Assembly (NCBI GenBank): GCA_910585015.1
Contig: CAJUCT010000021.1
Coordinates: forward strand, 10,614-74,613
Length of the DNA: 64,000 nucleotides
Direction of reading: 5' to 3'
From: an uncultured Acetatifactor sp.
GTDB taxonomy: Bacteria > Bacillota > Clostridia > Lachnospirales > Lachnospiraceae
In this document: positions 35,701 through 44,803 of the stretch, in pieces
How the letters are laid out: every line of letters begins with the position of its first letter
How positions within the stretch are numbered: position 1 is the first letter of the stretch
Notes under the pieces: model-generated
Seen by the model: only the letters and a program-made list of their open reading frames with translations
What the model was told of the DNA's origin: nothing
The model's database searches: none
Program-made: the position numbers and the translations under genes

Positions 35701-35766
35701 TTGACATCCCTGCGTATATGTGTTATGCTTCAAATAGTTTGAAAATCAAATAATTTGAAATTCAAA
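35701..35766 (+). promoter_or_regulatory. degV promoter with tandem FabT-like palindromes
   Basis: TTGACA (35701-35706), 17-bp spacer, TATGCT (35724-35729). Immediately downstream come TTTGA-AAA-TCAAA (35738-35750) and the perfect palindrome TTTGAA-A-TTCAAA (35754-35766). Such TTTGA/TCAAA dyads resemble operators of FabT-type MarR regulators of fatty-acid synthesis; DegV/FakB proteins bind fatty acids. Confidence 0.65.
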
Positions 35767-35795
35767 GTGACCGGGTGAATTAAAGGAGAACGAGT

Positions 35796-36668
35796 ATGAG
35801 CATACGGATTATAACGGATTCAGGGGCGGATATACCTCAGAGATTAGGGGCTTCTACCGGGGAGAATCCTAGGGACGACCTGACGATCCTTCCCATGCAT
35901 GTATATTTTGGGGAGAAGGAATTTCTGGATGGGGTGAATCTTAGCCACCAGCAGTTTTACGAAATGCTGATTGAGTCGGAGGAACTGCCCAAGACCAGCC
36001 AGATTCCTCCCTATGAGTTTGAGCAGGTCTATGAACAGGCAGTGGCAGCAGGGGAGCAGGTGGTGGTGATTACCATATCCAGCAAGCTCTCCGGCACTTA
36101 CCAGAGCGCCTGCGTGGCTGCAGAGGACTATGAGGGCAAGGTGTATGTGGTGGACAGCCTAAATGCCACACTGGGGGAGAGATGTCTGGTGGATTATGCC
36201 CTGCGGCTGAAAGACCAGGGGAAAACAGCGGAGGAGATTGTGGCGGAGCTTACGCAGGCCCGGAAGAGAATCCGCTTGCTGGCCCTGCTGGATACGCTGG
36301 AGTACTTGAAAAGAGGAGGCCGGATTTCCAAGTCTGTGGCCATGGTGGGCGGTATGCTGTCCATCAAGCCCGTGGTGTCAGTGGTGGACGGAGAAGTGGT
36401 CATGGTGGGCAAGGCCCGCGGTTCCCGCAACGGCAATAATCTGTTGGTGCAGGAGATTCAGAAGGCCGGAGGAGTGGATTACTCTATGCCCTATTATCTG
36501 GGCTATACGGGCCTGGACGATCATATGCTGCGAAAATACGTGGAAGACAGTCGTCCGCTGTGGGAAAGTCATGTGGATCATTTGGATTCCACATCCGTGG
36601 GAGGCACCATTGGGACCCATATCGGCCCCGGAGCCATCGGGGTATTCTTTTTTGCGTCGGAAGAATAA
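35796..36668 (+). CDS. DegV family fatty-acid-binding protein
   Basis: 290 aa of the DegV/FakB family: N-terminal IRIITDSGADIP, TSQIPPYEFEQVYEQA, TISSKLSGTYQSA (fatty-acid carboxylate-binding Ser/Thr), LEYLKRGGRISKS, and the C-terminal GTHIGPGAIGVFFF. FakB proteins present fatty acids to the kinase FakA for phosphorylation and use in phospholipids. No fakA gene is nearby. The promoter region has FabT-like palindromes, which fits lipid control. Start follows AAAGGAGAACG. Confidence 0.9.
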   Translation: MSIRIITDSGADIPQRLGASTGENPRDDLTILPMHVYFGEKEFLDGVNLSHQQFYEMLIESEELPKTSQIPPYEFEQVYEQAVAAGEQVVVITISSKLSGTYQSACVAAEDYEGKVYVVDSLNATLGERCLVDYALRLKDQGKTAEEIVAELTQARKRIRLLALLDTLEYLKRGGRISKSVAMVGGMLSIKPVVSVVDGEVVMVGKARGSRNGNNLLVQEIQKAGGVDYSMPYYLGYTGLDDHMLRKYVEDSRPLWESHVDHLDSTSVGGTIGTHIGPGAIGVFFFASEE

Positions 36669-36736
36669 TCCTGCATATCGAAGGCCGCAGCTGGGGTATT
36701 GGGCGAATATGTAGTGAGAAGTGATACTTTCAAATT

Positions 36737-36778
36737 AACAAGGCAGGGAACCCTTTGAGATTTCCTGCCTTGTTTTTT
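36737..36778 (+). terminator. Intrinsic terminator of degV
   Basis: AACAAGGCAGG (36737-36747) / CCTGCCTTGTT (36764-36774) followed by a T-run. It may also stop leftward transcription from uxuB. Confidence 0.88.
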
Positions 36779-36823
36779 GTATATCCGAAATGAGATTCAT
36801 AGTAAACGATAATGTCATTTACT

Positions 36824-38440
36824 TTATTTTACATATTTCTCCAGGGTTGCCTTTACTGCTCCCACACCGGCGGATAACTGGGCAAAGTAGTTTTTGACCA
36901 GGTCGGCCATGTGGATGGCTGTCAGGTCTACGCCGAAGATCTTCTCGTTGGAAAGCAGAGGATCCAGGCGGGACAGATCCTTGGGAGTGTCGTCCAGCTT
37001 GTAATCCTTCACATAGGCTGCAGCAGCTTCCAGCAGGGGATCACTGCTGGGGGTGAAAGGATTGCCCGCATCATCCACCGCCATCAGATAGCGCAGCCAG
37101 CCCGCATAGACCAGAGGAATTAGCTTTAAGTCCGCCACATTCAAATCCGGGCGCTTCTGATAAGCCTTGATGGTCTCGCCGAAGCGGATGGCCAGCTTCT
37201 GGGAGGTGTCGGTGGCAATGCGCTGGGGAGCGTCGGGCATAAAAGGATTGGGGATACGGACATTGACCACGGTATCAATGAACTCTCTGGGATCCAGGAT
37301 GCCGGGATCCACCACCACAGGCAGCCCCTCCTGATAGCCGATAATCTCCACAAAGCGCTTCAGCAGCGGGTTTTTCATCTCCTCGGACACCAGGGTATAG
37401 CCCAGCAGGCAGCCGTAGATGGCGAGAGTGGTGTGCAGGGGATTTAAGCAGGTGCAGACCTTCATTTTTTCCACCTTGTCCACAGTCTCCCGCTGGGTGA
37501 AGATTACGCCGCCTTTTTCCAGCGCGGGCCGTCCGTTGGGAAAATGATCCTCGATCACCAGATACTCACATTCCTCCGCGTTGACAAAGGGGGCAACATA
37601 AGTGTTCTTGCTGGTGATGGCAGCGTCCAACCCCTGGATGCCGTCCTGGTTTAGCAGGGCTTCCACCTTGGCGTCAGGTCTGGGGGTGATTTTGTCGATC
37701 ATGGACCAGGGATAGGACACGCTCTGGGGATCTCTCACATAGACGGCAAAACCTGCCTCCGCCAGCCCGTTTTTGCACCATGCATCGGCAAAAGCCCACA
37801 CGGCGGCGGCCAGCTTGTCCCCATTGTGGGAGCAGTTGTCCATGCTGACCATGGCGATGGGTTTTTTGCCGCTGATATAGCGGTGGTAGAGCAGGGATAC
37901 CACCTTGCCCAGATAGCTGTCAGGCGCCTGTGGGCCATTGGCATAATCGGCTGCTATTGCAGGTAGCAAATTACCTCTGGCATCCGTCAGGGCATAGCCC
38001 TTCTCTGTGATGGTAAAGCTGGCCATCTGCAGAGAAGGAGCGGCAAAGATCTGTTTTAACCGATCATACTGGGCCTGGTTGGCGCTGTCCAGCACCAGGG
38101 ATTCGGTAATACTGCCCACGATAGTCTTATCCACTGTATTGTCCGCTTTCAGGGTGGCCAGGATGGACAGGTTGTCGTGGGGCCAGTACATTTTCTCAAT
38201 GATCTCATAGTCAAAGCCCTCCACGGCAATGAGGCCGGTATCCGCTATGCCCCGGTTTAACAGGTTCTGGAGTACATTGCACTGGAAGGCCCGGAAGATA
38301 TTGCCTGCTCCGAAGTGAATCCAGGCGGGAGCGGCGTCCGTGGCGGCTTTCACCTTATCATAGTCAAATTCCGGGAGGCGGTAGCCGGCCTGGAGAAAGG
38401 CTTCCCGCTGCTCCTGTATGCTCTTTCTTGTCAGTTCCAT
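36824..38440 (-). CDS. uxuB: D-mannonate oxidoreductase / mannitol dehydrogenase family
   Basis: 538 aa from the ATG at 38440 (AGGAGAAAG in front); an upstream in-frame start would add 20 residues without RBS. It has the long-chain polyol dehydrogenase fold: WIHFGAGNIFRAF (NAD-binding, about 40), VSMDNCSHNGDKL, the catalytic region CLNPLHTTLAIYG (about 340), and KLAIRFGETIKAY. The neighbour upstream in the same operon is mannonate dehydratase, so fructuronate/mannonate interconversion in glucuronate breakdown is the best assignment. Mannitol or tagaturonate dehydrogenase would be alternatives on sequence alone. Confidence 0.87.
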   Translation of the reverse strand: MELTRKSIQEQREAFLQAGYRLPEFDYDKVKAATDAAPAWIHFGAGNIFRAFQCNVLQNLLNRGIADTGLIAVEGFDYEIIEKMYWPHDNLSILATLKADNTVDKTIVGSITESLVLDSANQAQYDRLKQIFAAPSLQMASFTITEKGYALTDARGNLLPAIAADYANGPQAPDSYLGKVVSLLYHRYISGKKPIAMVSMDNCSHNGDKLAAAVWAFADAWCKNGLAEAGFAVYVRDPQSVSYPWSMIDKITPRPDAKVEALLNQDGIQGLDAAITSKNTYVAPFVNAEECEYLVIEDHFPNGRPALEKGGVIFTQRETVDKVEKMKVCTCLNPLHTTLAIYGCLLGYTLVSEEMKNPLLKRFVEIIGYQEGLPVVVDPGILDPREFIDTVVNVRIPNPFMPDAPQRIATDTSQKLAIRFGETIKAYQKRPDLNVADLKLIPLVYAGWLRYLMAVDDAGNPFTPSSDPLLEAAAAYVKDYKLDDTPKDLSRLDPLLSNEKIFGVDLTAIHMADLVKNYFAQLSAGVGAVKATLEKYVK

Positions 38441-38477
38441 TTTCTTCTTTCTCCTAATTAGAATTTCGCATGTGTCC

Positions 38478-39548
38478 TCATTTTTTATGCTGCTTTTCAA
38501 TAGCTTCCCACAATCCGTTCAGGTAAGCGGCGCCCAGCGCCCTGTCATACAGGCCGTAACCGGGCATGGCCACCTCGTCCCAGATCATGCGTCCGTGGTC
38601 GGGACGGATGGGGCCTGTAAAACCGATGTCGTACAGCGCCAGCATGATTTCGTACATGTCAAATGTACCGTCGCTGGACAGGTGGGCGGACTCCTCAAAA
38701 TCCGTGGGGGAGTTGAACTTCAGGTTCCTCACATGGGCAAAGTGGATGCGGCCCTTCAGGGAGCGGATCATATCCGGCAGATCGTTTTCCAGGTTGGTGC
38801 CGTAGGAGCCGGAACAGAAAGTTACACCGTTGTGCGGATTGTCCACCATCTGCATCATCCGCAGGATGTTGGCCTTGTTGATGATTATCCGGGGCAGGCC
38901 GAACACGCTCCAGGCGGGATCGTCCGGGTGGATGGCCATGTTGATGTCATATTTGTCACAGGTGGGCATGATGCGCTCCAGGAAGTATTTCAGATTGGCA
39001 AAAAGTTTCTCATCGTCTACATCCTTGTACATCTCAAACAGATCCTTGATCCGGGCCATGCGCTCCGGCTCCCAGCCCGGCATCACTGTACCGTTGGTGT
39101 CCCCGGCGATGGATTCAAACATTTTTTCCGGGTCCAGGGCATCCACAGCCTCCTGGGTGTAGGCCAGCACCGTGGAACCGTCGGGGCGCATCCGGGCCAA
39201 CTCCGTCCGGGTCCAGTCAAAGACAGGCATGAAATTATAGCACACCATATGGATGCCTGCCTGCCCCAGCCGTTCCAGAGTGGTAATATAATTGTCAATA
39301 TACTGCTCCCTGTCCGGTGTGCCCACCTTGATGGCGTCGTGGATATTCACACTCTCGATGCCCGCCAGTTCCAGACCGGCATCCTCGATCTCCCTTTTCA
39401 GGGCCAGGATGTCCTCCATCTCCCAGGCTTCCCCGGGAGTCGTGCCGTACAGGGTGGAGATCACTCCGGTCACACCTGGGATCTGGCGGATCTGTTTCAG
39501 AGTTACCGTGTCGTACTTGCTGCCGTACCAGCGCAATGTCATCTGCAT
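38478..39548 (-). CDS. uxuA: Mannonate dehydratase
   Basis: 356 aa from the ATG at 39548 (AGGAGGG upstream); the frame runs 54 codons further up but without an RBS. TIM-barrel dehydratase that turns D-mannonate into 2-keto-3-deoxygluconate. Hallmarks: MTLRWYGSKYDTVTLKQIRQ, YNFMPVFDWTRTEL, MAIHPDDPAW, TFCSGSYGTN, HFAHVRNLKF and RPDHGRMIW (metal and substrate His/Asp/Glu). uxuB begins 37 bp downstream. The divergent AraC-type gene about 290 bp away is the likely regulator. Confidence 0.95.
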   Translation of the reverse strand: MQMTLRWYGSKYDTVTLKQIRQIPGVTGVISTLYGTTPGEAWEMEDILALKREIEDAGLELAGIESVNIHDAIKVGTPDREQYIDNYITTLERLGQAGIHMVCYNFMPVFDWTRTELARMRPDGSTVLAYTQEAVDALDPEKMFESIAGDTNGTVMPGWEPERMARIKDLFEMYKDVDDEKLFANLKYFLERIMPTCDKYDINMAIHPDDPAWSVFGLPRIIINKANILRMMQMVDNPHNGVTFCSGSYGTNLENDLPDMIRSLKGRIHFAHVRNLKFNSPTDFEESAHLSSDGTFDMYEIMLALYDIGFTGPIRPDHGRMIWDEVAMPGYGLYDRALGAAYLNGLWEAIEKQHKK

Positions 39549-39841
39549 AGATAATACCCTCCTGATAAATTGTTCCGCAGCCGCCTCTCCGGAATACTTC
39601 CACACAGCCAAATGGTTTTCTGCATACCTGCATGTTTCCGTTGTCCGTGAAAGGCTGCTTTTATGGTGATAAGCTTTGTTGTCTACATTATAGAATATAA
39701 GGAAATGCAAGAAAAGGCCATAAGTTGCTTGAAAAAGTGTAAAAGTTGCTCTATTATGGTGAATAGTAGTATCCGGTAAAAGCCAATATCATGCAGGGGC
39801 ACGGAGAGTAAGTTTTTTACGTGTACTCCAGGAGGATCAGT

Positions 39842-40738
39842 ATGCAGGAAATCAAACGGCATCAACTGGAAGCCACGGATGAGCGGCAGTATATGATCCA
39901 GGAAGGCTATGAAGTCTATGAGAAGCAGGGCGCGCCGCTGGGAGCCATCGCCTTCCATTACCACAGTTTTTATGAAATTATCTATGTGCTGGAGGGGGAG
40001 TACTCCTCCATGCTGGAAAATCAGACCTACCATATGAAAAAGGGCGATTTTCTGCTCATCGACTGTAATGTGATGCACAAATACCATTTTATGGAAAAGA
40101 AACATGATTCTTCCCGGCGTATCATACTATGGGTGACCAGGGAAATGCTTCAGAACCTGTCCGGGGAGGGGCTGGAGTTGAGCGCCTGTTTCCGGGTACA
40201 GGGTTCCCGCGCCTATCATTTCCCCATCTATTATGAGGAGATGCTGAGAGGGTATTTATTGAAAATGGTGATGGCGGAACTGCCGGACGTGCCTTCAACG
40301 GCGGCCAAGCAGGTGCTGGACCGGGGGTATCTCACTCTGTTTTTCGGCTATCTGAACGTGTTGTGCCTGCGCCGGGAGTATGGGCTTTCCCGGGATAATA
40401 TGGTGTTCCACCCCATGGTGGAGCAGGTGTCCGACTATATTGACCGACACATAACCGAAGGGCTTTCCGTAGAGGAACTGGCAGATCATGTGCATATGAG
40501 CAAATATCATTTCCTGCGCAAGTTTAAAGAGCAGACGGGGGTGACGGTTCACAACTTTGTGCTGAACAAGCGCCTGCTCCGCGCCAGCGAGGAACTGCTG
40601 CAGGGGAAAAGTTTGACGGAGGTGTGGCAGGGGGCAGGATTTACGGATTACTCCTCTTTTCTCCGGAATTTTAAGAAAGCCTTTGGAGTCTCTCCGGGGA
40701 GATACCGGGAGCAGATACCGCAGTCCCTGGTTCTTTAA
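39842..40738 (+). CDS. AraC-family regulator, probably of uxuAB
   Basis: 298 aa from the ATG at 39842, just after AGGAGG. The N-terminal cupin domain (FHYHSFYEIIYVLEGEYSSM, then GDFLLIDCNVMHKY) should bind a uronate-derived ligand; the C-terminal pair of HTH motifs is intact (LSVEELADHVHMSKYHFLRK and DYSSFLRNFKKAFGVSPGRY). It is transcribed divergently from uxuA, the usual arrangement for a pathway-specific activator. The ligand is inferred from context only. Confidence 0.88.
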   Translation: MQEIKRHQLEATDERQYMIQEGYEVYEKQGAPLGAIAFHYHSFYEIIYVLEGEYSSMLENQTYHMKKGDFLLIDCNVMHKYHFMEKKHDSSRRIILWVTREMLQNLSGEGLELSACFRVQGSRAYHFPIYYEEMLRGYLLKMVMAELPDVPSTAAKQVLDRGYLTLFFGYLNVLCLRREYGLSRDNMVFHPMVEQVSDYIDRHITEGLSVEELADHVHMSKYHFLRKFKEQTGVTVHNFVLNKRLLRASEELLQGKSLTEVWQGAGFTDYSSFLRNFKKAFGVSPGRYREQIPQSLVL

Positions 40739-40914
40739 AAAAGAATATGGACAATTTATATAGAATATTGTAAAATATAAGCGGCGCTATATCAGGCGAA
40801 TATTTCATAAATGCTTTGGCTTTAAAAGGATAGATGACCATCCGGCGTTTTGGGGCCGAGAGTATGGTCATGGTTTGCCGACAGAGGAGTTATAGTATAG
40901 AAGGAGAGTGGCAT

Positions 40915-41277
40915 ATGACGACGAAGGAATGTTATGAATTGATGGGGGCGGATTATGAGGATGTATTGGGACGTCTGATGATGGAAAAGCTGGTCAAAAA
41001 GTTCCTGTACAAGTTCGCAGATGCCAAGGATATGGAGGAATTGAAGTCCTCCCTGGCGGCAAAGGATTATAACACGGCTTTCCGTATGGCGCACAATTTA
41101 AAGGGGGTGTGCGCCAATTTGAGCATTACGAAGCTTGGTGCGTCCAGTTCCGCGCTGTGTGAGGAACTCAGGGATGGCAATTACACCGACAAAGTGGAGC
41201 CTTTGTTGGCTGAGGTTCTGGCGGATTATGATGCGACACTGGCTGCCATCAGACAGCTGCAGGCGGCGGAACCCTAA
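40915..41277 (+). CDS. Histidine phosphotransfer (Hpt) domain protein
   Basis: 120 aa from the ATG at 40915 (AAGGAGAG). A single Hpt four-helix domain with the phospho-accepting His in RMAHNLKGVCANLS (about residue 61). Stand-alone Hpt proteins pass phosphate between a hybrid kinase and a response regulator. A REC-HD-GYP response regulator starts 73 bp downstream and may be its partner, but no histidine kinase is in view. Confidence 0.88.
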   Translation: MTTKECYELMGADYEDVLGRLMMEKLVKKFLYKFADAKDMEELKSSLAAKDYNTAFRMAHNLKGVCANLSITKLGASSSALCEELRDGNYTDKVEPLLAEVLADYDATLAAIRQLQAAEP

Positions 41278-41350
41278 AACAGCAGACTGCCCGGATTGGT
41301 GTTGACAGGGCGGCGGAACTTAGATAAGAAGAAAGGATTAAAAAGGTATT

Positions 41351-42460
41351 ATGAGCAACACTGTTTTGGTAGTGGACGATATGGAGATCAACAGGGATAT
41401 TCTGACGGAGATCCTGAATGAAGAGTATCGGGTGGAGACGGCGGAAGACGGCCAAAGAGCTTTGGAGATGATCGAGGAGAAGCAGGATGAGTTGGCGGTG
41501 GTGCTGCTGGATCTGATGATGCCGGAGGTGGACGGATTTGCGGTGCTGAAGGTGATGCAGGAGAAAGGATGGATCGAAAGGATCCCGGTGCTCATCATCA
41601 GCGGCGAGACTTCCGTTAAGGCGGAGAGAAAATGTTTTGACTATCACATTTCCGACTTTATCCGCAAGCCTTTTGATAACGCCCTGGTGAAAAAGAGGGT
41701 GAGGAACGTGGTGAACCTTTTCCAGTACCAGCGGAATCTGGAGGATAAGGTACAGGAGCAGACCAAGACGCTGTGGGAACAGAATGAACTGCTTAGGCTT
41801 CAGGCCGACAGGCTGAAGAAGAGCAACACCAATATTATAGAGATTTTGGGAACTGTGGTGGAGTACCGTGATTTTGAGAGCGGCGAGCACATCAATCGTG
41901 TCAAGGGATATACCCGGATACTGGCAGAGCGCCTGGCCACGGAGTACCCGGAGTATGGGCTGGATCAGGAGATGATTGATGTCATCGTGTCGGCAAGCGC
42001 GCTGCATGACGTGGGTAAGATCGCCATACCCGACAATATCCTTTTGAAGCCGGGTAAGCTCACCGACGAGGAGTTTGCCTGCATGAAGACCCACACCACC
42101 AGAGGGGGCGAGATTCTGCAGAACATCCGGAACGCCTGGGATGATGAGTATGGCAAGATCAGTTACCAGATCTGCCGCCATCACCATGAGAAGTTTGACG
42201 GACGCGGATACCCGGACGGGCTGGTGGGAGACGAGATCCCTATTGCCGCCCAGATTGTATCCATCGCGGATGTATATGACGCGCTGGTGAACGAGCGGGT
42301 CTATAAGGATGCTTTTCCCAAGGAGGAGGCGTTCCGCATGATCACCGAGGGGGAGTGCGGCAAGTTCAACCCCAAGCTGCTGGAGTGCTTCCGCATAGAG
42401 CGTAAGGCTTTTGAGGAACTGAAGGTATCCTATGATCATAAGGAAAATACGGAGTGCTAG
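41351..42460 (+). CDS. Response regulator with HD-GYP phosphodiesterase domain
   Basis: 369 aa. REC domain 1-120: VDDMEINRD (acidic pocket), LLDLMMPEVDG (phospho-Asp), FIRKPFDN (Lys). A coiled linker leads to the HD-GYP domain (about 165-355) with HDVGKIAIPDNILLKPGKL, HHEKFDGRGYPDGL and ADVYDALVNERVYK, carrying the metal His/Asp residues and the GYP triplet. RpfG-type proteins break down cyclic di-GMP. With the upstream Hpt protein it suggests a phosphorelay that adjusts cyclic-di-GMP. Activity is inferred from intact motifs. Confidence 0.9.
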   Translation: MSNTVLVVDDMEINRDILTEILNEEYRVETAEDGQRALEMIEEKQDELAVVLLDLMMPEVDGFAVLKVMQEKGWIERIPVLIISGETSVKAERKCFDYHISDFIRKPFDNALVKKRVRNVVNLFQYQRNLEDKVQEQTKTLWEQNELLRLQADRLKKSNTNIIEILGTVVEYRDFESGEHINRVKGYTRILAERLATEYPEYGLDQEMIDVIVSASALHDVGKIAIPDNILLKPGKLTDEEFACMKTHTTRGGEILQNIRNAWDDEYGKISYQICRHHHEKFDGRGYPDGLVGDEIPIAAQIVSIADVYDALVNERVYKDAFPKEEAFRMITEGECGKFNPKLLECFRIERKAFEELKVSYDHKENTEC

Positions 42461-42606
42461 AAGCGTGAAAAGAGGGGGAGCCTCCTGCCGGGGGGCAGCC
42501 CTTCTTTTGTTTCTTAAGAATTGCATAAGGCAGTTGATTTCACAGAAGGATTTCGTTTATACTGGGAATGAAAACGCGGTATGCCAAATCAAAAATATAT
42601 TGGCGC

Positions 42607-42633
42607 CATAGCGCGGGCACAGTCTGCGCTATG
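42607..42633 (+). repeat. Hairpin before moxR-like gene, possible third repeat relative
   Basis: Stem of 12 bp with two G-T pairs (42607-42618/42622-42633) around loop ACA, the same loop as the second hairpin of the element at 9644-9731. It ends right before the GGGGGG RBS of the next gene. Relationship to the other two copies is uncertain. Confidence 0.45.
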
Positions 42634-42646
42634 TGGGGGGATGAGA

Positions 42647-43642
42647 ATGGATGCGTTCAGAATAGAACAGAACAGGCAGACGAGGCTTGCCTATGATAAG
42701 GTAAAGGAAGTGCTGTGGCAAGTAAAGAAGGTGGTAAAGGGGAAGGATGACAGCGTGGAAAAGGCGTTTTCCGCCATACTGGCAGGGGGCCATATCCTGA
42801 TCGAGGATGTTCCCGGAGTGGGCAAGACCACCCTGGCGGTGGCCTTTTCTCATGCCATGGCGCTGGAAAACCACAGAGTGCAGTTTACACCGGATGTACA
42901 GCCGTCGGATATATTGGGTTTTTCCATGTATCATAAGGATACGGGTACTTTTTCCTATCATCCCGGTCCTGTCATGTGCAATCTTTTCCTGGCCGACGAG
43001 ATCAACCGTACCTCCCCCAAGACCCAGTCGGCGCTGTTGGAAGTCATGGAGGAGGGGTGTGTGACCGTGGACGGCGAGAGCCATCCGGTGCCTGCTCCTT
43101 TTATCGTGATGGCAACCCAGAATCCCAAGGGCAGTGCAGGTACGCAGCTGCTGCCGGATTCCCAGCTGGATCGCTTTATGATCAATATGCACATGGGTTA
43201 TCCGGATATGAGTGACGAAATCGAGATCGCGAAGGGCAGGAGCCAGCGCGTCCGTCCCAGGGACATACAGCAGGTGCTTACGGCAGCGGAACTGCAGACG
43301 CTGCAGGGCATGGTGGAGCAGGTATTCATACACGACAATATCTACAAATATATCGTGCGTCTGATGGAGGCCACCCGTCAAAACAGCTATGTGGAACTGG
43401 GGGTCAGCCCCCGGGGAACCATCGCCTGCACCCGCATGGCCAGGGCCAGAGCCTTTATACAGGGCAGAAGTTATGTGATTCCCGAGGATGTGGCGTCTGT
43501 ATTCCCGGATGTGGCGGGACACCGGATCCGGCTGGGCGCCAGGGCCAGAGTGGCCCGCGTGACAGCGGAGGCCGTGCTGGAACAGATTCTGCATCAAGAA
43601 AAACAGCCGGTTTCCTATATGAAAAATCAGGGGGAACTATGA
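42647..43642 (+). CDS. MoxR-family AAA ATPase
   Basis: 331 aa. The ATG at 42647 sits six bases after a GGGGGG RBS; the frame is open upstream through a hairpin element. Walker A EDVPGVGKTTLA (about 63), Walker B LADEINRTSPKTQSALLEVMEE, sensor 1 VMATQNP and the C-terminal lid ISPRGT-like segment VSPRGTIAC are intact. MoxR ATPases act as chaperones for the DUF58 and transglutaminase-type membrane proteins encoded next to them, as here. The stop overlaps the next start (ATGA). Confidence 0.9.
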   Translation: MDAFRIEQNRQTRLAYDKVKEVLWQVKKVVKGKDDSVEKAFSAILAGGHILIEDVPGVGKTTLAVAFSHAMALENHRVQFTPDVQPSDILGFSMYHKDTGTFSYHPGPVMCNLFLADEINRTSPKTQSALLEVMEEGCVTVDGESHPVPAPFIVMATQNPKGSAGTQLLPDSQLDRFMINMHMGYPDMSDEIEIAKGRSQRVRPRDIQQVLTAAELQTLQGMVEQVFIHDNIYKYIVRLMEATRQNSYVELGVSPRGTIACTRMARARAFIQGRSYVIPEDVASVFPDVAGHRIRLGARARVARVTAEAVLEQILHQEKQPVSYMKNQGEL

Positions 43643-44793
43643 TCCGTTACTTTTTCGGACTGCTTCTGGCAGCGGTCAGCCTTTACATTGCATCCTTATA
43701 CGAAAGCACTGCGATTGTGCTGCTCGGCTTTATACATGTTTTTCTGATGTTGCTTTCTCTTGTATCTCTGCTGTACGAAAAAAGGAGTCTGCAGGTTACT
43801 TTGGACATGCTGCCCGCTATGGCAGACCAGAGAGAGCCCATATATATCCGGCTTTGCGCAAAGCACAAGCACCGGGGATGGTATGGCAGGATAAAAGTAC
43901 AGGTAGCGGTGAGCCGGGAAGAAGACGGGAACGAAACGAACCCACCAGCAAAGCATTTGGGAGCATTTTGCTCCAGAGTGCTTTGCTCCCATGCGCGGTG
44001 CAGGTGGCTGCAGGTAAAAAGCGGTTGCAGAGGAGCCAGAGAGCAGGAACTATCCGGCTTTCTGGCAATTGCGGATCCAGGCAGCTATGCGGTCTGGCTG
44101 AGGCAGGTGAAGATTTATGATATGACAGGACTGTTCTGTATGAAGTACCGCAGAACGCTCAAGGGAGAGCGGGCGCTTTTGGCGGTGCTGCCCAGGATCT
44201 ATCCCATGGGGATTTTTCTCTCCGAGGCTGTCCGCAGTTTTGCGGGAGACGCGGAAGTGTACGATTCTCTGCGCAGGGGGACGGATGCCAGTGAAACTTT
44301 GAAGCTGCGTCCCTTTCAGAACGGGGACGATATGCGGAATATCCACTGGAAACTCAGCGCCAAGGAGGGCGAATTGGTGGTCAGGGAAAACAGTATGCCC
44401 AGGGGCTGTCCGGTGGCAGTGCTGGTGGAGACCGTCGGCGGCGTCCGGGAGCCCCGGCTGCAGTGTGCGGCCAGTTTGTCTTTCTGTCTGATGGACCAGG
44501 AGTGTCCCCACTATATGGCCTGGTACAGCAGCGGCCTGCGGGATGTGGTACGGGTGCGTGTGGATGACGAGGAGAGTTTTTACGAGGCGCTGCTGTACCT
44601 TCTGCGGGAGGGAGGCGCCGGGAGAGCATTGGATATACAAAAGCTTTACCGGGAAAAATACAGTGGCGAGCCTCTGCTGCACTGGATCCGGGTGGGGGAC
44701 GGCCCCAGCATTCAGGTGGACCATCAGGAGACATTGCATTTGAAAGCATCCATGCTGGAAAAGGAACTGGGGGAGATGGAGTTGTTGTTGTGA
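43639..44793 (+). CDS. DUF58 membrane protein with palindromic insert
   Basis: 384 aa. Two N-terminal membrane helices (about 1-45), then a beta domain, and the DUF58 signature RPFQNGDDMRNIHWKLSAKEGELVVREN split at about residues 222-250, a vWA-like fold. It overlaps moxR by 4 bp. A Cys-rich segment (about residues 98-133, containing KHLGAFCSRVLCSHARC) has no counterpart that I recall in the family, and its DNA is strongly palindromic. DUF58/MoxR pairs are linked to cell-envelope assembly; direct function unknown. Confidence 0.83.
   Translation: MIRYFFGLLLAAVSLYIASLYESTAIVLLGFIHVFLMLLSLVSLLYEKRSLQVTLDMLPAMADQREPIYIRLCAKHKHRGWYGRIKVQVAVSREEDGNETNPPAKHLGAFCSRVLCSHARCRWLQVKSGCRGAREQELSGFLAIADPGSYAVWLRQVKIYDMTGLFCMKYRRTLKGERALLAVLPRIYPMGIFLSEAVRSFAGDAEVYDSLRRGTDASETLKLRPFQNGDDMRNIHWKLSAKEGELVVRENSMPRGCPVAVLVETVGGVREPRLQCAASLSFCLMDQECPHYMAWYSSGLRDVVRVRVDDEESFYEALLYLLREGGAGRALDIQKLYREKYSGEPLLHWIRVGDGPSIQVDHQETLHLKASMLEKELGEMELLL
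43947..43987 (+). repeat. In-frame palindrome in DUF58 gene
   Basis: AGCAAAGCA (43947-43955) / TGCTTTGCT (43979-43987) outer stem and GGAGC (43960-43964) / GCTCC (43970-43974) inner stem, inside the coding region. Confidence 0.7.
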
Positions 44794-44803
44794 GGAGAGT
44801 GAT

